A stretch of 64,000 nucleotides of DNA from Paracoccaceae bacterium. GTDB taxonomy: Bacteria > Pseudomonadota > Alphaproteobacteria > Rhodobacterales > Rhodobacteraceae. Below the pieces are notes generated by a model. The model saw only the letters and a list, made by a program, of their open reading frames with translations, searched no databases and was not told where the DNA came from. Within the stretch, counting starts at the first letter, position 1. Every line of letters starts with the position of its first letter. Positions 1-8,636 of the stretch are shown here, piece after piece. The translations under genes and the position numbers were made by a program. The stretch is taken from NCBI GenBank assembly GCA_020425085.1, contig JAGQRW010000007.1, positions 186,001 through 250,000 of the forward strand, given 5' to 3'.

Positions 1-234
1 GAAGGCGCGGATATGGCCAATCCGCAGGATGACATGTTTGGCTCTCAGTCCGCCGAAGGCCAGCCCCATATAATACGCCGCCATGATTGCACCAATCAGC
101 GCCACCGGATAATCTGCCGCCTCCATGCGAAGTGGCAGCACCACGCCTAGCAGGCTGTTGCCCGCAGTGAAGGCGGCGGATCCACCTAGTAATGGTCTCA
201 CTGCGGCGAGGGTTTCACGTATATTCTGGGTCAT
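1..234 (-). CDS. MFS transporter, N-terminal part (runs off the window)
   Basis: The reverse strand is open for 78 codons from an ATG at 234 to the window edge. The translation starts MTQNIRETLAAVRPLLGGSA and continues through two hydrophobic stretches, ending in a loop rich in Gly and Arg (FGGLRAKHVILRIGH). This pattern, TM1, short loop, TM2 ending GLAFGG, then a basic cytoplasmic loop, is that of major facilitator permeases of the YcaD-like group. Substrate cannot be told from the fragment. Only the first two of the expected twelve helices are present because the window ends here, so this is truncation by the window and not decay. Confidence 0.6.
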   Translation of the reverse strand, partial: MTQNIRETLAAVRPLLGGSAAFTAGNSLLGVVLPLRMEAADYPVALIGAIMAAYYMGLAFGGLRAKHVILRIGHIRAF

Positions 235-328
235 GGCTTTGATCCGGGTATTCTGTCCCGCTCAGGAAACAGGGCGCGTTCCAACGTATATAACCGGAAT
301 CAAAGGCATCGGTAATGTATGAGTGCAA

Positions 329-352
329 AAGCCCCGGCGGGTGCCGGGGCTT
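329..352 (-). terminator. Intrinsic terminator downstream of dps
   Basis: A perfect GC-rich stem (AAGCCCCGGC / GCCGGGGCTT) with a 4-base loop lies 32 bases after the dps stop. Read on the minus strand it is followed by TTTT, the form of a rho-independent terminator. Confidence 0.8.
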
Positions 353-383
353 CCTGATCATGGATAGATCTGAGCCGATGTGA

Positions 384-878
384 TTATGCAGAAGTGGCGC
401 GCAGCATCCAGGCGGCTTTTTCATGAAAGCCCGCGCGTGCGGTTGCAAGATCGGCCGTTACCGGATCATCGGCAACCTCTGCCGCCGCCACCAGTGCACG
501 CATGCGTAACGCCAGGGCTTCATGGTCGGACAAGAGGTCATTGATCATACCATCCGCTGTGAGGCTTGCATCGGCGTCCTGTCCATTGGGGCCGGCGGCC
601 AGAATTTCGGCACTGATCATCACAGGCTTGCCCAGTGCCCTGATACGCTCGGCCAGCACGTCCACGGCGGTGAACATGTCGGTATATTGCTGTTCCGTCA
701 GATCGTGGAGCGTCACGAAGAGCGGACCGGTCACGTTCCAGTGGTAGATCTGGGATTTAAGAACCAGGCGATATGTGTCGGCCAGAACCTCGTTAAGTGT
801 AATGATCACGGATGCGATCTTTGAGGTGTCAAAAGTGGTGATTTCGGCTGTGGTTTTTCTGTCCGCTGAATGCGTCAT
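384..878 (-). CDS. dps: Dps/ferritin-like DNA-binding stress protein
   Basis: The 164-residue product is a Dps family miniferritin. Such proteins assemble into dodecamers that oxidise Fe(II) with hydrogen peroxide and store it, protecting DNA from oxidation. The ferroxidase signature is visible in the first third (KSQIYHWNVTGPLFVTLHDL, then the acidic QQYTDMFTAVDVLAERI helix), and the length is normal for the family. The reading frame is open further upstream, but ATG 878 is chosen because it is preceded by AAGGAGA at proper spacing and because the extra N-terminal sequence resembles nothing. It is monocistronic, with a strong terminator after the stop. The catalase at 3-4.5 kb is a natural functional companion in peroxide defence. 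Confidence 0.9.
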   Translation of the reverse strand: MTHSADRKTTAEITTFDTSKIASVIITLNEVLADTYRLVLKSQIYHWNVTGPLFVTLHDLTEQQYTDMFTAVDVLAERIRALGKPVMISAEILAAGPNGQDADASLTADGMINDLLSDHEALALRMRALVAAAEVADDPVTADLATARAGFHEKAAWMLRATSA

Positions 879-1042
879 GGATGTCTCCTTTGTGTGTTGA
901 GGTGTGTTGAGTGAAATGTGGTGCTGATCGCGCACCGGCACCACTGCAGGCGCCACGACCGAACCCCGGCGAGGCTTTGCAACCTGCGGCAACGATCTGC
1001 CAAGACGCCGTTACGGTGAGGTGTTGGCAGCGCGGGGCGTGG

Positions 1043-1351
1043 TCAAGCGGGGTACACGACTGAAGTCGGTGCTTTTTCCCTGCGGGCCGGTTCCACTACC
1101 GCAACCGCAACCTGACGCCTGAGTCTTCCGTTGTCGAACAAACCATCTACCACGCGCGGAATGTCGCCGCGATAGATACCCAGATCCCTGAGTACCCGGT
1201 TATCCATCGCCTGAAGTTCGCTGATGGCCTCGTAGCGTTCCATGTTCTTTCTGATGGCCTGAAATACCTGCCGGAAGATACCGGCGAACTTGCTGCGCCG
1301 AATACGGCTGTTGCTGAGGTCGAGCGTTTCACGAGTGTTATAGTTGGTCAT
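1043..1351 (-). CDS. DUF1127 domain protein
   Basis: This 102-residue basic protein carries the DUF1127 signature in the middle: ELQAMDNRVLRDLGIYRGDIPRVV, where a short helix is followed by the conserved LxDIGxxRxxI-like stretch. DUF1127 proteins are small, arginine-rich and common in alphaproteobacteria; some bind RNA or influence phosphate, carbon or stress responses, but no function is established for this one. ATG 1351 is chosen because GGAGG sits just upstream (ATTTGGAGGATGAC); the frame stays open further upstream without a ribosome binding site. It stands alone, divergent from the FUSC gene. Confidence 0.8.
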   Translation of the reverse strand: MTNYNTRETLDLSNSRIRRSKFAGIFRQVFQAIRKNMERYEAISELQAMDNRVLRDLGIYRGDIPRVVDGLFDNGRLRRQVAVAVVEPARREKAPTSVVYPA

Positions 1352-1836
1352 GTCATCCTCCAAATCAGGTATACTGTTGTCGAGACATCGGCGGCCTGAC
1401 TGTGGGCACAGGGCATCACGATCCCGCCGCAATATCTCGGCGCCATTGTCTTGTTCATTTGATCAAGGTGAGATCAGAACCCCCGAGGCGTGGACAAGCA
1501 AAGGGCCTGCCCGCCCGGGGTTACCGGCGGTTCAGTAGTCTTTCCGCGCTGTGCGGAAACCTCTTGTGGAAGCTGAACATCATCATACTTTGAATATGGC
1601 CATCTCCGTGTTCGGTTTCAAGCCAGCTTGACCCGACCGTGACCTTTTGGGCACTAAACGCTCTGCCGGTAAATTACGTCGATACGATACAAGATGTCAC
1701 TTTGGCCTTTTATCGAGAGAATCTCGCCGTTAACGCGCTTTTGGCAATTCATCTGTCCGGTGACTTGTCCTCACGCGTCTTGTCGCCGTAGCTTGTTGAA
1801 AGTCGGCACGGGCCGGGCAAAGATGGAAAGGTGGCG
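1352..1836. other. Non-coding stretch between divergent DUF1127 and FUSC genes
   Basis: About 485 bases separate two divergently transcribed genes. Short open frames here look like chance frames with no family resemblance. I see no hairpin followed by a T run, no tRNA and no clear repeat; promoters for both flanking genes are expected here but I could not place them with confidence. Confidence 0.5.
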
Positions 1837-2934
1837 ATGGATAATCTGGGCTGGCAGTTAAGACACGCGCTGCGCATGGTTGTGGCTGGGGTGGCGGCTT
1901 ATCTGCTGGTCTTTGCGCTTGGGCTTGCCGCAGATTTTTCGACCGTCATCACTGCGGTTTTCGTCACCCAAAGCAATGTTGGTGGTTCCTACCGCGTTGC
2001 GGTTGAACAGTTCGTCGCAGCAATCGCGGGGGCGATCTGCGGCGCAGGGGCCGCCGCCTTGGTCCTTCCGCAGGATCCATATTCCACCGCCGCCGCGCTG
2101 GCCATTGCATTGTTGCCGTTGGCCGTGCTCGGTGCGCGTTCCCCTGGTTTCATGGTGGCACCGATCAGTGCGGTGATTATCCTGCTGGAAGGACCGGGGC
2201 TTGGGCTTGATACGCTTACACTCGCGCTTGACCGCGTAGTTGGCGTTGCGCTTGGCTGCGCTACGGGCGTGGCGGTGTCGCTGTTGGTGCTGCCGGCCCG
2301 CGCAATGGCGGGCGTCGTCGAAAGGTCCGGCAGGATTGCGGTGCTTCTGGCCAGGCAGATGGCGGTGTTGGCGAAGGGCGTACCCTCGATTCGCGGAGAG
2401 CAGAGCACGCTGGCCGCGCGAGTGCGCGGCAATCTGGTGCGGCTTGCCAATCTGGTGGAGGAAGCCGAGCATGAGCGACGCGGGCGTTCTTCGCACTACT
2501 CCGGCGCGCTGCGCCTGCTGCGGACATTGCGAAGGTTACGCCACAATACGGATATGCTTCGAAGGGCAGGCCGTGAAGTCGGCAGCGATACGTTGCCTGC
2601 CAGCATTGCCGCACCCTGGCGTCTGGCCGCCGAAAGCGCCGCGCAAACTCTGTGCGGGATCGCCCGTATACTCACCGGGGAAGATGTGAGCGAGGATTTC
2701 GACACGCTCACCCCTGCAGTTCGCAGCTATCTCAATGCGCTTGAGGAAATGCAAAAAAGCGGCGAGGCGGCGGCGCTCCCGCCTGCTACGCTGCGCCGCA
2801 TGTTCGGGATCGGATTCACCCTGGATCAGCTCCGTCGGGATGCAGGTGACATGATCGAGATCTCCCGAGAGGTGCCAAAGCCGCGCCCCGGCCCTGTTGT
2901 AACGGTCAAAGCATGGTGGTCGGCACGCCGCTGA
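1837..2934 (+). CDS. FUSC family (aromatic acid exporter-like) membrane protein
   Basis: The 365-residue product has a hydrophobic N-terminal half with about six membrane segments (roughly residues 10-165: AAYLLVFALGLAADFSTVITA, then segments rich in Ala, Gly, Leu) followed by a soluble, helical, Arg-rich C-terminal half. This architecture is that of the FUSC/ArAE family, whose members export aromatic carboxylic acids or fusaric acid with a partner membrane fusion protein. No partner gene is adjacent, so the export route is uncertain. ATG 1837 has GGAAAGG immediately upstream; GTG 1831 is an alternative start giving two more residues. Convergent with the catalase gene. Confidence 0.75.
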   Translation: MDNLGWQLRHALRMVVAGVAAYLLVFALGLAADFSTVITAVFVTQSNVGGSYRVAVEQFVAAIAGAICGAGAAALVLPQDPYSTAAALAIALLPLAVLGARSPGFMVAPISAVIILLEGPGLGLDTLTLALDRVVGVALGCATGVAVSLLVLPARAMAGVVERSGRIAVLLARQMAVLAKGVPSIRGEQSTLAARVRGNLVRLANLVEEAEHERRGRSSHYSGALRLLRTLRRLRHNTDMLRRAGREVGSDTLPASIAAPWRLAAESAAQTLCGIARILTGEDVSEDFDTLTPAVRSYLNALEEMQKSGEAAALPPATLRRMFGIGFTLDQLRRDAGDMIEISREVPKPRPGPVVTVKAWWSARR

Positions 2935-2946
2935 TCCAGCGAAAGC

Positions 2947-2968
2947 CCTGTGGGATTTATCCCGCAGG
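2947..2968. terminator. Possible bidirectional hairpin between FUSC gene and catalase
   Basis: A 10-bp stem with one G-U pair (CCTGTGGGAT / ATCCCGCAGG) with a 2-base nominal loop sits between two convergent stop codons. The T run expected of a strong intrinsic terminator is absent on both sides, so assignment is tentative. Confidence 0.35.
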
Positions 2969-3002
2969 ATTCACGTATTCCGCCACCGGTCTTTGGAATT
3001 GT

Positions 3003-4457
3003 TCAGCCTTCCCTGACGCCTTTTTCGATCCTCTCGCCAAGGGACTTGTCAACATTATGCCAATACTCGAACGCTCGTTTCAGGATCGGCTCAGACACGC
3101 CGCCTTTGAGATGGCCGACAATGTTGCTGACCAGCCGGTCGCGCGCGGCATTGTCCATGACATCGCGCACCAATGTGCCCGCCTGACCCCAATCGTCATC
3201 GTCTTTGCGCAGGGTATAGGCCGCGCGCACCATATCGCCATCGGCATACCACTTCCCCGCCTCGTCGGTGAGCGACGGATCGGCGGCAGGACCGCCATAG
3301 GAGTTGGGCGCATAGACCGGGTCGCTGGCATTCTCGACCCGCATCGCTCCATCCTTGCTGTAGCTGTGAACAGGAGACTTGGGCCGGTTTACCGGGATCT
3401 GCTTGTAATTGGCGCCCAGCCGCGCGCGATGCGCATCGGAATAGGAAAAACCGCGCCCCAGCAGCATCTTGTCGGGGCTGAGACCGATACCGCGCACCAG
3501 ATTGCTCGGCTCGAATGCGGCCTGCTCGATCTCGGTGTGGAAATCGGTTGGGTTGCGGTCCAGCGTCAGCTTGCCCACCTCGATCAGCGGGTAATCGGCG
3601 TGCGGCCAGACCTTGGTCAGATCGAACGGGTTGAAGCGATAGCTGCGTGCCTCCTCAAATGGCATGATCTGCATTTTCAGCGTCCAGCTTGGGAAATCGC
3701 CAGCCTTGATCGAGTTGAACAGGTCGCGCCGGTGATAATCGGCATCCACGCCGGCCAGCCGGTCGGCCTCGGCTTGGGTCAGGTTTTCAATACCTTGATC
3801 GGTCTTGAAATGGTACTTGACCCAGAATTTTTCGCCGCCCGCGTTGACCCACATATAGGTGTGGCTGGAAAAACCGTCCATGTGCCGCCATGTTTTAGGG
3901 ATGCCGCGATCGCCCATCAGCCATGTCACCTGATGCGCCGATTCCGGCGACAGCGTCCAGAAATCCCATTGCATATCATGATCACGCAGACCGCTGTCGG
4001 CGCGGCGTTTCTGCGAGCGGATGAAATGCTGGAACTTGATCGGATCGCGCAAAAAGAAGATCGGCGTATTGTTGCCGACCATGTCATAATTACCCTCGCT
4101 GGTATAGAATTTCAGCGAAAAGCCCCGCGGGTCGCGCCAGGTGTCGGGGCTGCCGCTTTCACCCGCCACGGTCGAAAACCGGATCAGCGTTTCGGTCTTG
4201 GTGCCAGGCTGGAACAATGCGGCCCGGGTGTATTTGCTGACATCCTGCGTCACCTGGAAATGGCCGAAGGCGCCCGCGCCCTTGGCATGCGGTTGCCGCT
4301 CGGGAATACGCTCGCGGTTGAATGCCGCCATCTGCTCGATCAGGTAGTGATCGTGAAGCACGATGGGGCCGTCGGCGCCTACAGTCAGCGAATGTTCATC
4401 ACTTGCGACAGGAATTCCCGCGTCGGTCGTGGTTGGTTTCCTGGTGTCGTTGGTCAT
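3003..4457 (-). CDS. katA: Small-subunit monofunctional haem catalase
   Basis: The 484-residue enzyme disproportionates hydrogen peroxide to water and oxygen. The catalytic His lies at residue 57 in [16 protein letters not shown], the distal Asn motif is VGNNTPIFF at about 127-135, and the proximal haem Tyr is in [14 protein letters not shown] in the C-terminal third. Length is that of small-subunit (clade 3) catalases, without the C-terminal flavodoxin-like domain of large ones. It is monocistronic and convergent with the FUSC gene. No OxyR gene or clear OxyR site is seen in the 270 bases upstream. Confidence 0.95.
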   Translation of the reverse strand: MTNDTRKPTTTDAGIPVASDEHSLTVGADGPIVLHDHYLIEQMAAFNRERIPERQPHAKGAGAFGHFQVTQDVSKYTRAALFQPGTKTETLIRFSTVAGESGSPDTWRDPRGFSLKFYTSEGNYDMVGNNTPIFFLRDPIKFQHFIRSQKRRADSGLRDHDMQWDFWTLSPESAHQVTWLMGDRGIPKTWRHMDGFSSHTYMWVNAGGEKFWVKYHFKTDQGIENLTQAEADRLAGVDADYHRRDLFNSIKAGDFPSWTLKMQIMPFEEARSYRFNPFDLTKVWPHADYPLIEVGKLTLDRNPTDFHTEIEQAAFEPSNLVRGIGLSPDKMLLGRGFSYSDAHRARLGANYKQIPVNRPKSPVHSYSKDGAMRVENASDPVYAPNSYGGPAADPSLTDEAGKWYADGDMVRAAYTLRKDDDDWGQAGTLVRDVMDNAARDRLVSNIVGHLKGGVSEPILKRAFEYWHNVDKSLGERIEKGVREG

Positions 4458-4729
4458 GGTAAAGACTCCTTGGGTTGCGCAGGTTCATCGGCCCCCCAGT
4501 TTCATGGCCTGGTTCCGGCAGCTCGATCCATCTTGCCGTAAATACACACAATAGCCAAGGGCATGGTCGTCAAGACAGCAAACACAAGACCATCGGCACG
4601 CATGATTTGGCTGAACCTGCTAGCGCGCGCCCGATATGCGGGTTGCGGAAAACCGGATTTCGCGGTTCGTCGGCTGGCATCCTGTCTGCAATCAGGGCGC
4701 CGCTTGAAACTCCGACTGATGGAACCATT

Positions 4730-5050
4730 ATGGTTGAATTTGACCACACTGCCAGAGGATGGTCCGGTCATGAAACCGACGCATTTGCATCAACACGACA
4801 CCGCAACCGGGGGGTCTTCCGTGATCCGGTCTGCGGCATGATAGTCGATCCTCAGCCCGACACACCCCAGGCGCAGCATGGCGGGTACATTTACCATTTC
4901 TGTTCGGCTGCCTGCCAATCGAAATTCGCGGCCGATCCCGCCAATCGCATCTGCATACGGATAGAGCGCATTTGCGAGTTCTTAGGGTTACTCCGCACAG
5001 AAAACACTTTCTTGATCTGCCAGCGTCGTCGATCACGCAAATGGCCGTAA
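4730..5050 (+). pseudogene. YHS-domain remnant, probably N-terminus of a heavy-metal P-type ATPase
   Basis: From ATG 4730 (MVEFDHTARG) the frame encodes 106 residues. Residues about 38-75 form a YHS metal-binding motif: DPVCGMIVDP, then GGYIYHFCSAACQSKFAADP. This motif usually precedes the first transmembrane helix of copper/silver-exporting P1B ATPases, after a His-rich leader, and the leader here is similar (HTARGWSGHETDAF). After the motif the sequence turns into an unrelated basic tail (ICIRIERICEFL, then a CQRRRSRKWP end) and no ATPase domain follows in any frame. I read it as the surviving 5' end of a deleted ATPase; a stand-alone YHS protein is the alternative. Confidence 0.5.
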
Positions 5051-5499
5051 CCTCAACCGAAACATCATGTTCAATGTAATAAGTCACGGTCATTTCCTCA
5101 TAACCGCAAATCACCACAACGATTGTGGCGAATGGGCCTTATGACTGCATCTCTGTGGTTCAAATCCTCAATTCTGTTCCACGGGTGCAGACGTCAGACA
5201 ATGAAAGCAACCGATCAAAACCAAAAAGAAAGCTATTGCCAATACGGGGCCTCCAAATATTGAACCACATCCCAGACAATTTGAGAAACCTGTTTGCGGA
5301 TACTATTCCTAAGGCGCCGTTCAGAAGCGATGCAGAATAATGGGCACCCTGGTTTCCATTGTACTGATACGGCACCTTCATCTCAGGAAAACCCGCCAGT
5401 GTCGCCGAGCTTGAGTCAGCACCGGAACTGAACCATGTTAAAGAACGGAAGGGCCAAAGAGGCCACAGTTCATTCAAAGTAAGAGAGATCGAAAAGAGA
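5051..5499. other. AT-richer stretch without a recognisable gene
   Basis: Between the YHS remnant and the AI-2E permease there are about 450 bases with short overlapping frames on both strands, none of which resembles a known family. Base composition is visibly more AT-rich than the flanks. It may be the deletion scar of the ATPase gene that the upstream remnant belonged to. Confidence 0.4.
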
Positions 5500-6531
5500 A
5501 TGCGGAATGCAACTTACGGAACTGCGCTGACCCTGATGATCGGTTGGCTTTTATGGATCGGCAAGCCCGTGCTGCTGCCGGTGCTTGCAGCCGTGATTTC
5601 CGTCTACATCCTTTTGACTGCTGCGGCGAGCATGCAAAGATTGCCAGTCTTGGGCCGCCTGCCAGGTTGGGCCAGGCGCGCCATGATCCTGATTGTATTC
5701 GCCTTCGTCGTGAGCTTGTTGTTCATTCTTGTTATCAACAATCTCGCACAGGTCGCAGCGGCTCTGCCGCGCTATGAATCCAATCTTGAAATGCTTATTA
5801 CGCGCAATGCCAGCTTACTGGGCATAGAGGACGAGCCCACATGGGAAAACGTAAGAAAAGTTACGTTGGATCAGGTCGATTTCCGGTCCTGGATCGCACC
5901 GGCGTTATTGTCGCTGCGCAGCTTTGGCACCATGCTTTTCCTTGTTGTCCTATATTCCAGTTTCTTTATCGCAGAGCGTGGCGCGATGGCGCGCAAGGTG
6001 GTTTTGGCAATGGGCGACGAGGAGGCAGGCGCGCGCGCGATTTCGCTCATGTCCCGGATCAATGAGCGGATCGGGCAATATCTTTTCGTAAAGACCATTT
6101 TAAACGTGATCCTTGGGGCGATCTCCTATGCGATCATGCTGCTTCTGGGGATCGAATTTGCTTTGTTCTGGGCGGTTCTTATCGCATTTTTGAACTATAT
6201 CCCCTATATCGGTTCTCTTGTTGGTGTGATTTTTCCAGTCCTGCTCAGCCTCGCGCAATTCGGCACATTGGGCATGGCGGGGGCCGTAATGGTATCGCTG
6301 ACAGTGGCGCAAGTCTTTGTCGGCGTCTATCTGGAGCCGCGCATGATGGGCCGCGCGTTCAATCTCAGCCCCTTTGTCGTGCTTCTGGCGCTGGTATTCT
6401 GGAGCACCCTATGGGGTCTGCCCGGCGCACTGTTGGCCGTTCCGCTCACGGCAAGCCTTGTGCTCGTGTTGGCAGAGATAAAGACGGTGCGCCCGATCGC
6501 CGTGTTGCTGTCAGCGAATGGAAAGGTGTGA
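5500..6531 (+). CDS. AI-2E family transporter (PerM-like permease)
   Basis: The 343-residue protein has about eight hydrophobic segments: a pair near the N-terminus (LMIGWLLWIGKPVLLPVLAAV), one around residue 65 (MILIVFAFVVSLLFILVI), one near 150, and a cluster from residue 200 to 330. The conserved AI-2E/PerM motifs are visible as FALFWAVLIAFLNYIPYIGS (the FxxxxxxLxxIPxxGP-like signature) and LEPRMMGRAFNLSPFVVLLAL (the PxxMGxxxxLSPxxVLLAL signature). Members export autoinducer-2 or act as Na+/H+ antiporters; no specific substrate can be assigned. It is flanked by two poorly coding stretches and appears to be transcribed alone. Confidence 0.85.
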   Translation: MRNATYGTALTLMIGWLLWIGKPVLLPVLAAVISVYILLTAAASMQRLPVLGRLPGWARRAMILIVFAFVVSLLFILVINNLAQVAAALPRYESNLEMLITRNASLLGIEDEPTWENVRKVTLDQVDFRSWIAPALLSLRSFGTMLFLVVLYSSFFIAERGAMARKVVLAMGDEEAGARAISLMSRINERIGQYLFVKTILNVILGAISYAIMLLLGIEFALFWAVLIAFLNYIPYIGSLVGVIFPVLLSLAQFGTLGMAGAVMVSLTVAQVFVGVYLEPRMMGRAFNLSPFVVLLALVFWSTLWGLPGALLAVPLTASLVLVLAEIKTVRPIAVLLSANGKV

Positions 6532-7196
6532 AAGTTGGTAGTCCTGACATCAGGCATATTCTCTGTCTGACGCCAGTACCTGGCTGAGTCGCAAAGCTGT
6601 CCTAAAATTTGGGATCACTTCATTCGGATGCGGTCCCGCGAAGGTGGATGGTGTTGATCTGCGCCTTTACCGTAGAATTTTGTCTGCAGGCAAAGGGGGA
6701 TGTTTCTGGTGAACGATATATGCAAGATTTAGCGCGCGCTACGGAATACATTGATACGCTGATAGATTGGCCGCATCGCCATAGCCTGCCGCTATTTTGG
6801 GTTTGATTGCGACAGCTTGTGCCGATGACGCAATGCCTGCGCTGAAAGCGGTGTAGCTGGCCTGACAATGCTTCATCAAACTCAAAATGGCGTGCATCGC
6901 AGTTCGAAATATTAACAATTCCAGCGGCGTTTTTCGTATGAAGCCAGGCCACTCAGCCGGCTCTGAATGGGCGTTCAGAATGCATTCCCTCAGGGGACCA
7001 TGTTGTTTCAAAGCAGGAATTTGACACTGCCTGAGGTTTCGATCTAATTTGAAGATATGTTAGACGATGTGCAGGACATTTCCCATGTCGCTGACATGGA
7101 CTCATGAACACCGTCAAACGGTTTGCGGTCAACTTAATATGCTATGCGAATTGGGTCACCATTTCCCTAGCCTGAGATTTGAGGTACTGAGATTTC
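6532..7196. other. Long non-coding or decayed stretch upstream of the IclR gene
   Basis: About 665 bases hold only short overlapping frames. One minus-strand frame (7011 to 6739) gives a helical, Ala/Ser-rich peptide (for example MHAILSLMKHCQASYTAFSA) that could be the leftover of a real gene, but I do not recognise it. The promoter of the IclR gene must lie in its right part; I cannot place it confidently. Confidence 0.4.
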
Positions 7197-7973
7197 ATGG
7201 ATCAATCCGTTTCCGATCAATCAACTCGCCGTGGTGTACAATCCGTCGATGTTGGTGGCCGATTGCTGACCGAGCTTTGCGAGTTCAAATATCCCGTTCG
7301 GCTAAAGGAACTTGCGGAAGCTTCCGACATGGCAGCAGCCAAGGCCCACAGATATATTACCAGTCTGGTCCGCATAGGCCTTGCAGAGCAGGACGAGCGG
7401 ACAGGTCTGTACAGCCTTGGACCGCTTGCTTTGCGGTTGGGTCTGATTGCCATTGAACGCAACGATATAATTGGCAAATCCGGTGTAGTATTGCGCAAGC
7501 TTTGTACTGAGGTGCAAACCTCGGGCCATCTTGCCATCTGGGGGGAGCGTGGCCCGGTTCTGATCAGGAACGAACATGGTGGCCCGCCGATCATTTCGTC
7601 AATGGGAATCGGGGCGGTTATGCCACTTGTCCGGTCGGCAACCGGGCGGGTCTATCTTTGTTACATGCCCCGAAGCTCCACGCGTGCCATCGTCGAACAG
7701 GAACTGGCATTGACGGAAATGAACGAGAGTGATGTTGAACCCATCATCAATGAAACCAGAGCACGCGGTTTTGCCAGGGTTGTTGGCAGTGTGGTACTGG
7801 GCCTTGAGGCTATTGCCTTTCCGGTTTTCAACTTCGATGGATCGCTTGCTTGCAGCTTGTCGCTGGTGACCACGAATCGAGGTTCATTTGGTGACGAATC
7901 TCCGGCGGTCAAACTTATGGCTTTAGCGGTTGAGGAGTTGAACCGTAACTGGGGCGCCGTTCCCAAACCATAA
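7197..7973 (+). CDS. IclR family transcriptional regulator
   Basis: The 258-residue protein has the two-domain IclR layout: an N-terminal winged helix-turn-helix (about residues 15-75; LLTELCEFKYPVRLKELAEA, DMAAAKAHRYITSLVRIGLA, then DERTGLYSLG as the wing) and a C-terminal effector-binding domain (about 85-250), where IclR proteins bind small acids. It sits immediately before the ferredoxin and TRAP transporter genes of the catabolic cluster and is the only transcription factor in 7-34 kb, so it is the obvious candidate to bind the repeated TGCGTAAT / GTAA-N4-TTAC element found in the cluster promoters. The ligand is probably the imported acid or a CoA intermediate; that is inference. Confidence 0.9.
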   Translation: MDQSVSDQSTRRGVQSVDVGGRLLTELCEFKYPVRLKELAEASDMAAAKAHRYITSLVRIGLAEQDERTGLYSLGPLALRLGLIAIERNDIIGKSGVVLRKLCTEVQTSGHLAIWGERGPVLIRNEHGGPPIISSMGIGAVMPLVRSATGRVYLCYMPRSSTRAIVEQELALTEMNESDVEPIINETRARGFARVVGSVVLGLEAIAFPVFNFDGSLACSLSLVTTNRGSFGDESPAVKLMALAVEELNRNWGAVPKP

Positions 7974-8112
7974 GAATGCGGTGTTTTTTTCTGGTACTTT
8001 CGTCCAAGCTGTTCCTTTAAATCCAACTTTACTAACAGTCGCCGTTTCTGAACCGCGGTCCAGAATGCAATATCCTGTGCAATTTTTTGCATGGTGATTT
8101 GCGACCTAATAC

Positions 8113-8151
8113 TTGACAGATTTCACTAATTGGAATATCGAAATGCGTAAT
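8113..8151 (+). promoter_or_regulatory. Promoter of ferredoxin/TRAP-1 operon with candidate operator
   Basis: TTGACA (8113-8118) and TATCGA (8136-8141) are separated by 17 bases, a good sigma-70 layout. Directly after the -10 box lies AAATGCGTAAT (8141-8151), identical over 11 bases to a sequence upstream of the korA-like gene (16023-16033) and sharing TGCGTAAT with the region before the hydrolase gene (30199-30192, minus strand). Position over the transcription start suggests an operator. Confidence 0.55.
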
Positions 8152-8227
8152 CCATCTCTTATATCGTAATGTTTTTGAACAAGTGAACCCCACCCGGTAG
8201 GGTAGTAACAGGAAAGGACCAAAGCGA

Positions 8228-8470
8228 ATGGCTCTGTATATCACCGAAGATTGTACCATTTGTGACGTTTGTGTCGAAGAATGCCCGAATGAGGCAATCG
8301 CAGCCGGCGATCCATATGTCATTGATCCGGCAAAATGTACCGAATGCGTTGGCGCCTATGACGAGCCACAATGTCAGGTGGTTTGTCCGGTCGAGTGCAT
8401 TGATCCTGATCCCAACAATATGGAAAGCAGGGAACAGTTGCAGTTGAAATACGAAGCCATGCATCCGTAG
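8228..8470 (+). CDS. Alvin-type 2[4Fe-4S] ferredoxin
   Basis: This 80-residue electron carrier has cluster I ligands Cys9, 12, 15 and 19 (CTICDVCVEECP) and a cluster II set Cys37, 40, 49 and 53, in which eight residues (VGAYDEPQ) separate the second and third Cys. That insertion plus the C-terminal helix (residues 60-80) defines the Allochromatium-type/YfhL ferredoxins, which have one very low-potential cluster. In bacteria degrading aromatics by ferredoxin-linked enzymes, such a protein accepts electrons from 2-oxoacid:ferredoxin oxidoreductases; two such enzymes are encoded downstream (KorAB-like and IorAB-like). It precedes the TRAP-1 genes in the same direction and is likely cotranscribed. 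Confidence 0.9.
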   Translation: MALYITEDCTICDVCVEECPNEAIAAGDPYVIDPAKCTECVGAYDEPQCQVVCPVECIDPDPNNMESREQLQLKYEAMHP

Positions 8471-8636
8471 GCGGTTTTACCAAAATCTCTGGGTGCGATG
8501 ACCGTCGAATGTTCAAAAAATGCTGGTCGCACCTTCCTTGAAAACTGAATCGGCTGCAACTCAGCACAGGGTCTGGCAGACCCTAGAACCAATCTAGAAA
8601 ACACCAGCAAGGCAGCATCAATATGGAGAGAACCAG

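Noticed and set aside
893-912. Tandem 10-base repeat (TGTGTTGAGG / TGTGTTGAGT) upstream of dps
   Set aside because: Only two copies and no partner elsewhere; too short to call an operator or repeat family.
2913-4541. 542-codon plus-strand frame opposite the catalase gene
   Set aside because: It is an antisense shadow: the minus strand encodes a full-length catalase with all catalytic residues, and the plus-strand translation resembles nothing.
5140-5205. T-loop-like sequence (GGTTCAAATCC) suggesting a tRNA fragment
   Set aside because: Flanking bases do not pair as a T-stem and no acceptor or anticodon arm can be built.
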